Source: Streptococcus chenjunshii
Lineage (GTDB): Bacteria; Bacillota; Bacilli; Lactobacillales; Streptococcaceae
Direction: 5' to 3'
DNA length: 64,000 nucleotides
Assembly (NCBI RefSeq): GCF_003086355.1
Contig: NZ_CP031733.1
Location: forward strand, 434,001-498,000
Shown: positions 27,550-36,535 of the stretch, in pieces
Position numbering within the stretch: position 1 is the first letter of the stretch
Layout of the letters: the number at the start of each line of letters is the position of its first letter
The notes under the pieces: model-generated
Database searches by the model: none
What the model saw: the letters and a program-made list of their open reading frames with translations, nothing else
What the model was told of the DNA's origin: nothing
Position numbers and translations under genes: made by a program

Positions 27550-28236
27550 AGAGACAGCAGGATCCGTTAAAAGAGCAAAGCAAAAATGACGGTAAGCCAG
27601 AAATCTACGATTTCGTAGGCGCACCTCTGTCAGGGTGACTAGAAGGGTGCGGTCGGCTGCAAAGACGACAAAGCCTTCAGTCAACTACGGCTGACGGTAA
27701 GCCAGAAATCTACGATTTCACAGGCAGCACCCCTGCTAGAGTGACTAGGGAGCGAGACAGAACTCCAGACCATAACGTTCGACGTCTCGCTCTGCAAAGC
27801 CTAGCAGACATTTTAAAGCTTTGAAAAAGCGACTAAAATGATGCTAGGTTGCTGCGTCTTGTTAATCATACAAGCAATGATTTGGGAGGCTAGGATTTTT
27901 GTCTGCCTTCAGACGGCTACGGCAAGCTAACAGTAAGACAAAATCTCAGATTATAGAGTCCCCTCACTCTCCAATTTCCACGTTTGAGCTGACATCATCT
28001 GCTGGGTGATGTTACTTCCCAGCTCTTATGGGGGTGTTTGCTTCCGCCGATATGCAGAGACCATAAAGAAAGTATCTGAAACTTAGCAGCTGGCCTAGAA
28101 AAGATAAAGCTTGCAGAACAGCGGTAATGAACCGTCTTTGGGCTGCTTTTCTTTGTTCGACTTTTCAAATCTGTGAAAAACGCTGGAGAATGAAGATATT
28201 TCCCTGTCTTTCCTTTAAATCGGCTTAGATTAATGC
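27550..28236. other. Gene-free stretch between scrA and scrK holding decayed element copies
   Basis: About 690 bases without a gene. 27585-27735 holds two broken pieces of the long structured element in minus orientation (AAGCCAGAAATCTACGATTTC occurs at about 27594 and again at about 27699). 27750-27792 holds a hairpin GAGCGAGAC / GTCTCGCTC. 27900-27960 holds further eroded fragments, and 28000-28025 a small hairpin (GCTGGG / CCCAGC). These copies do not abut a gene start, unlike the others. Confidence 0.6.
27585..27735 (-). repeat. Two broken fragments of the long-form structured element
   Basis: Both fragments contain GACGGTAAGCCAGAAATC and the GAAATC-TAC-GATTTC hairpin. The first continues into CTAGAAGGGTGCGGTCGGCTG like other long copies read in reverse. 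No gene start lies next to them on the minus strand, so they look like relics. Confidence 0.7.
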
Positions 28237-28242
28237 TATAAT
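28234..28242 (+). promoter_or_regulatory. scrK extended -10 promoter
   Basis: TGCTATAAT: a perfect -10 (28237-28242) with TG extension, 40 bases before the start. No good -35 is seen. Confidence 0.6.
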
Positions 28243-28281
28243 ATAGATGATTTTAAAAACTATTAATGTTGAGGTTTTACA

Positions 28282-29163
28282 ATGACAAAATTATACGGCA
28301 GTGTTGAAGCAGGCGGCACAAAATTTGTCTGCGCAGTAGGCGATGCTGATTTTCAGATTGTTGAAAAGGTGCAGTTTCCGACTACAACTCCCTATGAAAC
28401 TATTGAAAAGACGGTGTCTTTCTTTAAAAGATTCGAGGAAGACTTAGCCGGTGTGGCTATCGGCTCCTTCGGACCCATTGATATTGATGAAAATTCACAA
28501 ACTTACGGTTTCATTACGACAACCCCTAAACCGAATTGGGCTGACGTGGATTTAGTGGGACTGATTTCAAAGGATTTCAAGATTCCTTTCTATTTTACGA
28601 CTGATGTGAACAGTTCTGCTTATGGGGAAGCACTTGTGCGCAAAGGAGTGGACAGTCTAGTTTATTATACAATTGGGACCGGTATCGGCGCTGGTGCTAT
28701 TCAAAAAGGAGAATTTATCGGCGGTCTCGGCCATACAGAAGCCGGTCACGTTTATATGGCGATGCATCCTAAAGATGTTGCTGATGAGTTTTCAGGAACC
28801 TGTCCTTTCCATAAAGGCTGCTTGGAAGGCTTAGCTGCAGGCCCCAGCTTGGAAGCACGTACCGGAATTCGCGGAGAACAGATTGCGCAAAACGCTGATG
28901 TTTGGGAGATTCAGGCCTATTATATCGCTCAGGCAGCTGTTCAGGCCACTGTTCTTTATCGGCCTCAGGTCATTGTCTTTGGCGGCGGTGTTATGGCTCA
29001 AGAGCATATGATAAAGCGAGTGCGCAGTAAGTTTACAGCCCTTCTAAACGGCTATCTGCCGGTACCAGATGTTGAGAGCTATATTGTAACACCTGCTGTT
29101 GCTGAGAATGGCTCTGCAACACTTGGAAATTTTGCGCTTGCTAAGAAAGTTGCTGAGCGTTAA
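28282..29163 (+). CDS. scrK: Fructokinase, ROK family
   Basis: 293 residues. Phosphate-binding start GSVEAGGTKFVCAVG, sugar site with TDVNSSAYGEA and GTGIGAGAI, and the zinc-type cluster GHVYMAMHP..CPFHKGCLEG, typical of ScrK. It phosphorylates the fructose released by ScrB. Its own extended -10 promoter and a terminator frame it as a single unit, although it sits in the classic scr gene order. Confidence 0.96.
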   Translation: MTKLYGSVEAGGTKFVCAVGDADFQIVEKVQFPTTTPYETIEKTVSFFKRFEEDLAGVAIGSFGPIDIDENSQTYGFITTTPKPNWADVDLVGLISKDFKIPFYFTTDVNSSAYGEALVRKGVDSLVYYTIGTGIGAGAIQKGEFIGGLGHTEAGHVYMAMHPKDVADEFSGTCPFHKGCLEGLAAGPSLEARTGIRGEQIAQNADVWEIQAYYIAQAAVQATVLYRPQVIVFGGGVMAQEHMIKRVRSKFTALLNGYLPVPDVESYIVTPAVAENGSATLGNFALAKKVAER

Positions 29164-29241
29164 GTTAAGGAGCCGCCTTCAGAGAGGATTTGGGATTCCT
29201 TTCTGACTGATATCGCTTTTACAAATTTTGCCAATAGGCAG

Positions 29242-29292
29242 GAGCAGGAACAAAGATAAGACGGATTATCTTTCGTTTCTCTGCTCTTTTTT
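29242..29292 (+). terminator. Terminator after scrK
   Basis: GAGCAG..AAAGATAA pairs with TTATCTTT..CTGCTC around GACGGA and is followed by TTTTTT. Confidence 0.8.
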
Positions 29293-29320
29293 ACTGTAAT
29301 CACACTGCAAAGGGGGAATT

Positions 29321-30097
29321 ATGAATTTTAAAGAACGCATTTCAATTCAGTTTACTAATTTAACGAAAACGGATAAGAAAATTTCGAATATTCTTTTAAA
29401 ACATCCAGACTATTTAATTGACAACAGTGCTCAGGAAGCAGCTGAAATTATTGGAACATCACCGGCAGCTCTGGTCAGACTGGCTAAGAAAATGGGCTAT
29501 AAGGGGCTGGCAGATTTTAAAATATCACTGGAAGATTATGCTGGACAGGAACCGAGCAGAGAAGACTACTTAGAAAAACCGTTAATAACTAAAGTCATTG
29601 ACAATTACCGAGACAATTTGCATTTATTAGAGCAGCAGCTTGATGAAGGTCAGTTAGACCGGATTTCAGATATATTGGCTAAAGCCCAGCATATTAAAAT
29701 TTTAGGTATCGGCAGTTCTGGTTTGGCAGCAGAACAAATGGTTTATTTTTTGCTCTATCAGGATAAATACACTGAAAGTGTCACCAGCAAAACAAAAATG
29801 TATTATCTATCCCGCAGTCTGACAAAGGAGGATGTTTTGCTGATTTATTCTGTATCGGCCAATAAAGATTATGATGAATTGCTTGCTGCTGCTAAAAAGG
29901 CAGGAGCTCAGCTCATTATGGTAACAATGAATAGTCAGGATAAAATAAGAGAAATTGCTGCGGAATTTGTTTTGCTGCCATCGAATTTGACCAACTTAGG
30001 CAGTGCTTCCGGAGAAATTTATCAGTTAGATAATCGTTCTTTGTTTTCAGTATTTTCAGAAATATTAGCTGCCTATATCCACAAAAAAGTGAAATAA
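29321..30097 (+). CDS. RpiR-family sugar-phosphate-responsive regulator
   Basis: 258 residues: N-terminal RpiR-type helix-turn-helix (about 1-75, with SAQEAAEIIGTSPAALVRLAK) and a SIS sugar-phosphate isomerase-like domain (about 115-245, with IKILGIGSSGLAAEQMVYF). It stands directly upstream of a PTS EIIC and a 6-phospho-beta-glucosidase and very likely controls them in response to a phosphorylated sugar. ATG 29321 follows AAAGGGGG. Its own promoter was not identified. Confidence 0.9.
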   Translation: MNFKERISIQFTNLTKTDKKISNILLKHPDYLIDNSAQEAAEIIGTSPAALVRLAKKMGYKGLADFKISLEDYAGQEPSREDYLEKPLITKVIDNYRDNLHLLEQQLDEGQLDRISDILAKAQHIKILGIGSSGLAAEQMVYFLLYQDKYTESVTSKTKMYYLSRSLTKEDVLLIYSVSANKDYDELLAAAKKAGAQLIMVTMNSQDKIREIAAEFVLLPSNLTNLGSASGEIYQLDNRSLFSVFSEILAAYIHKKVK

Positions 30098-30118
30098 ATT
30101 TTATTTTTTAAAAGTATA

Positions 30119-30146
30119 TTGAAATTTATTTTATTCGTGATATAAT
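30119..30146 (+). promoter_or_regulatory. Promoter far upstream of the PTS EIIC gene
   Basis: TTGAAA (30119-30124), 16-base spacer, TATAAT (30141-30146). A hairpin CAGAAAT-GTT-ATTTCTG (30152-30168) lies at the expected transcript start. The message would run about 460 bases through two structured elements before the gene. Confidence 0.65.
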
Positions 30147-30182
30147 AGTTTCAGAAATGTTATTTCTGCTTTTCCAATAAAA

Positions 30183-30479
30183 ATACTGTATGAAAGTTCG
30201 CAAAAGCGAAGCAGTCTTAAGGAAAGCTAAGCTCTTTGCAAAAAGCATGCACACCCAAGTGTTTCTTTAAATATTAATCGGGCTTAGCCGTCCTAGAAAG
30301 GGTGCGCCTGCGAAATCGAGGATTTCGGACTTACCGTCAGCCGTAGCTGACTGAAGGTTTTGTCGTCTTAGCAGCCGACCGCCCCCTTCTAGTCATTCTG
30401 GCAGAGGTGCTGCCTGTGAAATCATAGATTTCTGGCTTACCGTCTTTTCATACGGATTTTTAAACGGGCTTTGTATCTT
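30183..30479 (+). repeat. Long-form structured element, first of two upstream of the PTS EIIC gene
   Basis: The 3' part is canonical (CGTCTTTTCATACGGATTT, then AAACGGGCTTTGTATCTT). It contains two hairpins GAAATC-GAG-GATTTC and GAAATC-ATA-GATTTC, so the apical block is internally duplicated. The 5' end is diverged. Confidence 0.75.
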
Positions 30480-30597
30480 GTTGGAACTGAACACGCCCTA
30501 AACGCTGTGTAAAAAAGATAGCCCTCCCTTGAGTCTTTAGTGACTCGGCGGTCAGGCTCCTATTTTTACTTTGCGTTCTTAACGGGCTTTGTATCTT
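30480..30597 (+). repeat. Short-form structured 5' element directly upstream of the PTS EIIC gene
   Basis: 118 bases from TTGGAACTGAACACGCCC to CGGGCTTTGTATCTT, 16 bases before the start codon. Arms: GCCC/GGGC, AACGC/GCGTT, 3x3 internal loop TGT/TTT, GTAAAAA/TTTTTAC, apical hairpin TGAGTC-TTTAGT-GACTC(G). Confidence 0.9.
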
Positions 30598-30613
30598 TTT
30601 AAAGGAGGATATC

Positions 30614-31915
30614 ATGAATAAATTTATGGATATGCTGAGTCAGAAAATTTTGCCGCTGGCTACAGCTTTGGGGAACAATAAGTATCTTTTGGTCTTGCGT
30701 GATGCTTTCATGCTGTCATTTCCCTTGACGATGTTTGGTTCACTGATTGTGGTGTTTAATAATCTGCCTTTTTGGCCGGATAATTTAAAAGCACAGTTTG
30801 CAGATCTTTTTGGCAATGGTCAGAGTGCGACTATGTCAATCATGACTGTTTTTGTGTCGCTGGGAATTGGTTATTATATGGCTAAAGCCGAAGAGCTTGA
30901 GGAAGGGCTCTTTGGAGCTGTTGTTTCTCTAGCCTCCTTTCTTATTTTAACCCCCTTTTTCTTTGATGTGCTGAATGATGACGGAGAAACTGTGGCTACA
31001 GCGACCGGCGCCTTAAGTCTGGATAGGCTGGGTGCTAAAGGGATGTTTTTAGGAATCTTGACATCTTTTTTAGCAGCTAAACTGTTTGTCTATTTAACTA
31101 AAAAAGGTTTTACGATAAAAATGCCTGACAGTGTTCCGCCGGCAGTAGCTAAATCTTTTTCTGCTTTGATTCCTGCTATTGGGACTTTGATGCTCTTCTT
31201 GATCCTTAACGCTGTAATGACAGCTGTTTTTAAGACAAACCTGCACGATGTTATTTACGATATGATCCAAAAACCGCTGACCGGTTTAGGCACCAGCTTG
31301 CCGGCAACTGTTATCGCTGTCTTTTTTGTACAGTTTCTCTGGTTTTTTGGCCTGCATGGACAAGTTATTATCAACTCGGTCTTTGAACCTTTTTGGCAGG
31401 CTAATATGCTGGATAATGCCCGCTTGACTCAGCAGGGAGCAGAGCTGCTGTCTCAGCAGGGGCATATCGTTACTAAATCCTTTATGGATACCTTTACTGT
31501 AGGCCTGGGCGGATCTGGTTCGACCCTGATTGTTGTTATCATGATGGCTTTTATTATGAAACAAAAACAATATCGGGAAGTTGGCCGTTTCGCTTTAGGT
31601 CCTGGAATTTTTAATGTCAACGAGCCTGTTATTTTTGGCCTGCCGATGGTGATGAATGCCAGCATATTTATTCCCTGGCTCTTAGCGCCGATTGTATCCG
31701 TTGTTGTTGCTTATCTCGGTTTTGCAAGCGGTTTGGTGCCTTTGACGACAGGAGCTCAGGTGCCGTGGACAATGCCAATTTTTATTTCCGGCTTTTTGGC
31801 GACTAACTCAATTATGGGTTCTTTGCTGCAGCTGGTTCAGGTCGCTGTGATTGCCGCAATTTGGTTTCCTTTCCTGAAAATGATTGACCGCAGCCAGACT
31901 TTGTCATCATTTTAA
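30614..31915 (+). CDS. PTS cellobiose/lichenan-type EIIC
   Basis: 433 residues with about ten membrane segments. It opens MNKFMDMLSQKILPLATALG, has the FNVNEPVIFGLPMVMN signature of the lactose/cellobiose EIIC family, and ends without EIIB or EIIA domains. No EIIA or EIIB gene lies beside it, so partners must come from elsewhere. Downstream 6-phospho-beta-glucosidase suggests beta-glucosides as substrate. Two structured elements precede it. AAAGGAGG supports ATG 30614. Confidence 0.93.
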   Translation: MNKFMDMLSQKILPLATALGNNKYLLVLRDAFMLSFPLTMFGSLIVVFNNLPFWPDNLKAQFADLFGNGQSATMSIMTVFVSLGIGYYMAKAEELEEGLFGAVVSLASFLILTPFFFDVLNDDGETVATATGALSLDRLGAKGMFLGILTSFLAAKLFVYLTKKGFTIKMPDSVPPAVAKSFSALIPAIGTLMLFLILNAVMTAVFKTNLHDVIYDMIQKPLTGLGTSLPATVIAVFFVQFLWFFGLHGQVIINSVFEPFWQANMLDNARLTQQGAELLSQQGHIVTKSFMDTFTVGLGGSGSTLIVVIMMAFIMKQKQYREVGRFALGPGIFNVNEPVIFGLPMVMNASIFIPWLLAPIVSVVVAYLGFASGLVPLTTGAQVPWTMPIFISGFLATNSIMGSLLQLVQVAVIAAIWFPFLKMIDRSQTLSSF

Positions 31916-32215
31916 TGGGCATAAAGCTGGCCGCAGCCGGAGTTCATTCCGGCTTTTCTTGATAAGGGAGATGGGCTTAGTCTTTTGTGAAAAGGAAGTG
32001 TTGGGACTCAAGCAAAAGTGGGAACCAATTGTTTTTTCAGGCCTGCAGAGCTTGATTGGGCTGGCTTCTGCCTCATCTACAGCGGAGCAGCAGGTCCACT
32101 GTGTGCCCTTATCAAAGAGGTGTTTTGCAAGAATTTGGCTCACTTTTATCCCAAAGCTGGTCATTTATGAAAAGCTTGGCTGCCTTTGTGGTTTGAAACA
32201 GGAGGAGAAAGAGGT
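31916..32215. other. Gene-free stretch between EIIC and GH1 genes
   Basis: 300 bases. A terminator-like hairpin AGCCGGA-GTTCAT-TCCGGCT then TTTCTT lies at 31935-31960. The remainder shows open frames that overlap real genes in wrong frames; nothing else was recognised. Confidence 0.5.
31935..31960 (+). terminator. Possible terminator or attenuator after the EIIC gene
   Basis: A 7-base stem AGCCGGA / TCCGGCT followed by TTTCTT. It could reduce read-through into the GH1 gene. Confidence 0.55.
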
Positions 32216-33628
32216 ATGGAAACATTACAATTTCCCGAAAATTTTTGGTGGGGAGCAGCTACCAGCGGCCCACAGTCGGAGGGAAACTTTAAAAAACAGC
32301 ACCAAAATGTCATGGATTATTGGTATGCACAAGCACCTGAAGATTTTTACAATCAGGTGGGCCCGGACACAGCCTCGGATTTTTATCATGATTTTCAGAC
32401 GGATATCCAGCTGATGAAAGTCTGCGGTTTAAATACTGTGAGAACATCTATTCAGTGGTCGCGTTTAATTGATGATTTTGAAAAAAATACAGTTAATACT
32501 GAAGCTGCAGCTTTTTACAGTGCAGTAATTGATGCTTTTTTGGCAAATGGCATTGAGCCTTTTATAACCCTGCATCATTTTGACCTGCCGGCGGAGCTTC
32601 TTCACAAATACGGCGGCTGGGAAAGCAAACACGTCGTTGATTTATTTGCTGGTTTCGCAGAAAGATGTTTTGCTTTGTTTGGAGACCGTGTTAAATACTG
32701 GTTTACTCACAATGAGCCGCTGGTTGTTGTTGAAGGCGGTTATTTGGATCAGTTTCATTATCCCAAGAAAGTAAATGGGAGAGCCGCTGTTCAAGTGGCT
32801 TATAATCTGCAGCTGGCCAGCAGCAAGGCTATCGCCAAATATCGGCAGTTAAAGCAGGACGGACAAATCGGGATTATCTTAAATCTGACTCCTGCCTATC
32901 CTGCAAGTCAGGCAAAAGCAGATATTGAAGCCAGTGAGAAGGCAGATTTATGGTATAACCGCCTGTTTATGGATGCCAGCAGCAAGGGAGAGTTTCCGCC
33001 TGCCTTAGTCGAACTGTTAGAACAGGAAGGGGTCCTGTGGCAGGCTGCTAAGGATGAACTCACCTTAATCCGGGAAAATACAATTGATTTATTGGGAGTG
33101 AATTTTTACCACCCTAACCGTGTTCAAAGGCCGAAATTTTCCCCAAAAAGTTTGGTAGTGGATTTTCGGCCGGATAAATACTGGCAGGCTTATGATATGC
33201 CCATGGCTCGGATGAATGTGGATAAGGGATGGGAAATTTATCCCAGAGCCGTTTATGACATTGCTAAGGATATTCAGGAGAATTACGGCAATCTGCTTTG
33301 GTATATCAGTGAAAACGGTATGGGTGTATCGCAGGAAGAGCGCTATCTGAATGCGGACGGTGTTATTGAAGACGATTACCGCATTCAGTTTATCAAAGAA
33401 CATCTTTATTGGCTGCACAAGGGTATGCGTGAAGGAAGCAATTGTCTGGGTTATCATCTTTGGACACCGATTGACTGCTGGAGCTGGTCTAATGCTTACC
33501 GTAACCGCTACGGCTTGATTGCCAATAATATCCACACACAGACAAAAACAGTGAAAAAATCAGGCCGCTGGTTTAAAAAAGTTGCAGCGAGCGGCCGGCT
33601 TGAATTAGAAAATGATATAATAGAATAA
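32216..33628 (+). CDS. 6-phospho-beta-glucosidase, GH1
   Basis: 470 residues. GH1 N-terminal signature FPENFWWGAATSGPQSEG, acid/base Glu167 in FTHNEPLVVV and nucleophile Glu366 in YISENGMGV; the C-terminus NRYGLIANNIHTQTKTVKKS is typical for phospho-glycosidases. It hydrolyses phosphorylated beta-glucosides imported by a PTS. ATG 32216 follows GGAGGAGAAAGAGG; a start 30 bases upstream is less likely. It forms a unit with manA 24 bases downstream. Confidence 0.94.
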   Translation: METLQFPENFWWGAATSGPQSEGNFKKQHQNVMDYWYAQAPEDFYNQVGPDTASDFYHDFQTDIQLMKVCGLNTVRTSIQWSRLIDDFEKNTVNTEAAAFYSAVIDAFLANGIEPFITLHHFDLPAELLHKYGGWESKHVVDLFAGFAERCFALFGDRVKYWFTHNEPLVVVEGGYLDQFHYPKKVNGRAAVQVAYNLQLASSKAIAKYRQLKQDGQIGIILNLTPAYPASQAKADIEASEKADLWYNRLFMDASSKGEFPPALVELLEQEGVLWQAAKDELTLIRENTIDLLGVNFYHPNRVQRPKFSPKSLVVDFRPDKYWQAYDMPMARMNVDKGWEIYPRAVYDIAKDIQENYGNLLWYISENGMGVSQEERYLNADGVIEDDYRIQFIKEHLYWLHKGMREGSNCLGYHLWTPIDCWSWSNAYRNRYGLIANNIHTQTKTVKKSGRWFKKVAASGRLELENDIIE

Positions 33629-33652
33629 AATAAAGCAAAAGGAGCTGGTCCA

Positions 33653-34606
33653 ATGGCAGAACCATTGTTTTTAGAATCTGTTATGCATGATAAAATCTGG
33701 GGCGGGACTAGACTCAGAGACGAGTTCGGCTACAGTATTCCGACAGAGACAACTGGAGAATACTGGGCAATTTCTGCCCATCCTAACGGTGTATCCACGA
33801 TTAAGAACGGCCAATTCAGCGGCCAAAAGCTGGATGATCTTTACCGGGACAGACCGGATTTATTTGGCTATCCTAAAGAAAAAGTCTTTCCGCTGCTGAC
33901 AAAGATTTTAGATGCTAATAATTGGCTCAGTGTTCAGGTGCATCCGGATGATACCTATGCTTTGGCACATGAAGGAGAACTGGGAAAGACAGAGTGCTGG
34001 TATGTTATCGCGGCAGAACCGGATGCAGAAATTATCTATGGCCATCATGCGCAGTCAAAGGCAGAGCTGGCAGAGATGATTGACGAAGGGTGCTGGGACG
34101 ATCTGTTGACCAGAATTCCTGTCAAAGCCGGTGATTTTTTCTATGTTCCCAGCGGAACGATGCATGCTATCGGCGGCGGCATCATGATACTGGAAACACA
34201 GCAGTCAAGTGATACGACCTACCGAGTTTATGACTTTGACCGCACAGATGCCGGCGGCCGGAAGCGTGAGCTCCATATTGCGCAGTCACTGGATGTTTTG
34301 ACAATAGGTGAACCCGCTAATTCAACACCGGCCGGTCTGCAGATTGATGATTTACTGACAACAGTTTTGGTCGCTAACCCTTTCTTTACGGTCTATCATT
34401 GGCAGCTTTCAGGCAAAGCTGCGATGAAGCGGCCGGGCCCTTACCTGCTTGTCAGTGTCTTGCAGGGACAGGGCAAACTCATTTTAGACGAACAAGAAAG
34501 CTATCAGCTGCAGAAAGGGGATCATCTGATACTGCCGCATGATACTGAAAACTGGATTATTGAAGGAGAACTGGACATTATTGCCAGCCACCCCCACTCC
34601 AGCTAA
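33653..34606 (+). CDS. manA: Mannose-6-phosphate isomerase, class I
   Basis: 317 residues, short Firmicutes form. Zinc-site segments are QVHPDDTYALAHEGELGKTE, the late FFYVPSGTMHAIGGGI and the ETQQSSDTTYRVYDFDR block. It interconverts mannose-6-phosphate and fructose-6-phosphate. In S. mutans manA also closes the scr region, supporting the organism call. ATG 33653 follows AAGGAG, 24 bases after the GH1 gene. Confidence 0.96.
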   Translation: MAEPLFLESVMHDKIWGGTRLRDEFGYSIPTETTGEYWAISAHPNGVSTIKNGQFSGQKLDDLYRDRPDLFGYPKEKVFPLLTKILDANNWLSVQVHPDDTYALAHEGELGKTECWYVIAAEPDAEIIYGHHAQSKAELAEMIDEGCWDDLLTRIPVKAGDFFYVPSGTMHAIGGGIMILETQQSSDTTYRVYDFDRTDAGGRKRELHIAQSLDVLTIGEPANSTPAGLQIDDLLTTVLVANPFFTVYHWQLSGKAAMKRPGPYLLVSVLQGQGKLILDEQESYQLQKGDHLILPHDTENWIIEGELDIIASHPHSS

Positions 34607-34708
34607 ACTGCGTTAGTAGGAAGCGGGGCACATCTCAAAACCATGAGGCTTTACCCGCTCTTTAATTTCTAGGCGAAACTGAAAACTTATAAGGCCTTCC
34701 AATAAGGT

Positions 34709-34743
34709 AAACGGCTCTGGGACAAAAAGTCCCAGAGCCGTTT
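34709..34743 (+). terminator. manA terminator
   Basis: AACGGCTCTGGGAC-AAAAA-GTCCCAGAGCCGTT followed by T-rich sequence. Confidence 0.9.
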
Positions 34744-34894
34744 ATCGTTTAAGAGACCGTCAAATATACTTTTTAACAGGCAGTTTCCTCTCTTTCAAAA
34801 TCTGACTGTGACAGTTAAAAGTCGGTCTTTTTTATTTCACTGCCTGGGAATAGGACAAATGCGAAAGAATTCCTGCAGCAGACAGCCCTTCCCT

Positions 34895-34922
34895 TTGTTT
34901 TTCAAACAGTCTATGCTATACT
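34895..34922 (+). promoter_or_regulatory. Promoter of immunity-like copy 1
   Basis: TTGTTT, 16-base spacer ending CTATGC, TATACT (34917-34922). The block CTATGCTATACTAACAA recurs before all three paralogues. Confidence 0.65.
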
Positions 34923-34960
34923 AACAAACATTAAAATGAATAAAAGATAAGGAGCGGGAT

Positions 34961-35587
34961 ATGGCTAAAAAGAAAGGTTTAAGCAGACCGGCTAAGGTAT
35001 TCTGGGGACTGCTGGCTGCGGTTCTCATCGCCATCACAGGAATTTGGGGGTATAATCGTTATATGGAACAAAAGAAGATTGATAATTTATATAAGCATGG
35101 TTTTAAACTTTTAGAGGAACAAACAGCGCTCTATATAAAAGAAAATTATTCTGGTATCAGTAAAATTGAATTTTCTCCTATTTTCATTGATGGAGATGGA
35201 AAATTTACGATGTTAACAGCTAATGTTGTCCCTGTTGTATATGATGAAGAGGGGAACAAAGGGTATTTAGGCAAAAAAATGGATAATGTTATACCTGCCG
35301 GTTATGGTTTACTAGATGGTATCTCTGCTTTAGAATTTGATTTATGGGGAAACGATGTTGTTTATTTGTCTGATTCCGCTTCAGGGAAAGAAATTGATGT
35401 TTCAAAATATGATCGCCTGCCAGATAAGGCAAAGTTAACATCTGCTCCAAGTATTGATGAAAATATGGAGTTGCTGGTTCAAGGCGGACAGCTAAAAAAT
35501 ATTATAAAGTCTTCAGATGGCAGTCCTAACGTAAAAATTCAATATAATACAACTGTTAAGAAAGGAGATTATACCAAATGGCGTTAA
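34961..35587 (+). CDS. Membrane-anchored putative immunity protein, copy 1
   Basis: 208 residues. Basic start AKKKGLSRPAK, one membrane segment (about 13-33, WGLLAAVLIAITGIWGYNRY), then an outward domain with YIKENYSGISKIEFSPIFID, which resembles the folded part of TilA-like and other staphylococcal tandem immunity lipoproteins (by eye). First of three paralogues whose first 80 residues are nearly identical and whose later parts differ. Its last 10 bases overlap the start of a truncated lipase gene. Expected role: neutralise a cognate type VII lipase toxin at the membrane surface. This is inferred from gene order and the TslA/TilA precedent. Confidence 0.65.
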   Translation: MAKKKGLSRPAKVFWGLLAAVLIAITGIWGYNRYMEQKKIDNLYKHGFKLLEEQTALYIKENYSGISKIEFSPIFIDGDGKFTMLTANVVPVVYDEEGNKGYLGKKMDNVIPAGYGLLDGISALEFDLWGNDVVYLSDSASGKEIDVSKYDRLPDKAKLTSAPSIDENMELLVQGGQLKNIIKSSDGSPNVKIQYNTTVKKGDYTKWR

Positions 35588-35808
35588 CCGATGCAGAAGT
35601 CCAAAAAATACAAATTAAAGTAAAAGACAATGTGGATAAGCAAGAAGGAGACATTATTAATATTGGTACTAAATCAAACCCTGAGTATTACCAAGTGGTC
35701 AACGGCGTAGATGAGACGACCCAGGCTCTGGCCGTTGTTCCGGTGGACAATATCAAGGGCGATAATCCAGACTACAGCCAAACCGCTATCGTTGTGGCAG
35801 GGACCTAA
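35578..35808 (+). pseudogene. Truncated lipase-toxin N-terminus, copy 1
   Basis: 76 codons: MALTDAEVQKIQIKV..., ending DYSQTAIVVAGT then stop. This is only the first strand segment of the lipase domain found full-length at 37876; the catalytic Ser motif and all downstream sequence are absent. ATG overlaps the immunity-like gene by 10 bases exactly as in the intact copy. A near-identical 80-base block (from GTAGATGAGACGACCCAGG) is shared with copy 2, pointing to recombination. Best read as the relic left by a toxin deletion. Confidence 0.75.
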
Positions 35809-35827
35809 AAATGATGGCAAATGTCAC

Positions 35828-35856
35828 TTGTCTTTTCAGTATTACTATGCTATACT
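35828..35856 (+). promoter_or_regulatory. Promoter of immunity-like copy 2
   Basis: TTGTCT (35828-35833), 17-base spacer, TATACT (35851-35856); followed by the shared leader up to the ribosome site AAGGAGC. Confidence 0.7.
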
Positions 35857-35911
35857 AACAACAATTAAAACGAATTAATAAACTTGTCTACAGAAAACAA
35901 GGAGCAAGGCT

Positions 35912-36535
35912 ATGGCTAAAAGAAAAGGTTTAAGCAGATCGGCTAAGATTTTCTGGGGACTGCTGGCTGCGGTTCTCATCGCCATCACAGGAATTTGGGG
36001 GTATAATCGTTATATGGAAAAGAAAAAAGTTGAACAGCTTTACCGATACGGTTTTCGGCTGCTGGAGGAACAAATTGCCACATACATCAAAGAAAATTAT
36101 TCTGGTATCAGTAAAATCGAATTCTCACCTATCTTTGTAGATGGCGACGGTCGCTTTACGATAATGACAGTTGACGTTGTCCCAGTAGTTTATGACAATT
36201 ATGGAAATAGAAGTTTGTTGGGGACTAAGATTGGAAATACTAGTTATGGAGGATATGGAGTAAATGGTGGGCTCACTCTTGATTTTGATATTAGCGGCAA
36301 TGAAATAATTTATTTAGAAGATTTTGACAATAATAAGGAAATAGAAGTTTCTAATGATACCCACTTGCCTGATAAAGCAAAGCTTCTTTCTAGCAAGAAA
36401 ATTGATGATAATATGGATGCCTTAATTGAGGATAAGCAGTTAAAGGATGTCACAAAATCTGCTGAGGGTAGCCCTGAAGCTGAAATTGTTTATAATTTAA
36501 AAATTAAAGAGGGAGAATATTGGAAATGGCGCTAA
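35912..36535 (+). CDS. Membrane-anchored putative immunity protein, copy 2
   Basis: 207 residues, with the same N-terminal membrane anchor and YIKENYSGISKIEFSPIFVD core as copies 1 and 3 but a different middle (GTKIGNTSYGGYGVNGG) and C-terminal half. It begins after its own promoter and AAGGAGC ribosome site and overlaps the following toxin fragment by 10 bases. The pattern of constant N-terminus and variable rest is what is seen in arrays of immunity genes selected to match different rival toxins. Confidence 0.65.
   Translation: MAKRKGLSRSAKIFWGLLAAVLIAITGIWGYNRYMEKKKVEQLYRYGFRLLEEQIATYIKENYSGISKIEFSPIFVDGDGRFTIMTVDVVPVVYDNYGNRSLLGTKIGNTSYGGYGVNGGLTLDFDISGNEIIYLEDFDNNKEIEVSNDTHLPDKAKLLSSKKIDDNMDALIEDKQLKDVTKSAEGSPEAEIVYNLKIKEGEYWKWR

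Larger units (their letters stand above)
34607..34960. other. Intergenic region before the type VII effector locus
   Basis: 354 bases with the manA terminator (34709-34743) and the promoter of the first immunity-like gene (34895-34922). A second possible hairpin (about 34790-34835) is weak. No gene. Confidence 0.6.

Noticed and set aside
27550..28236. Riboswitch or T-box before scrK
   Set aside because: Hairpins are present but no conserved T-box or known riboswitch core was recognised; the region is explained better by eroded repeat copies.
31884..32414. 176-codon plus-strand frame between the PTS and GH1 genes
   Set aside because: It overlaps the end of the EIIC gene and the start of the GH1 gene in wrong frames and has no ribosome site.
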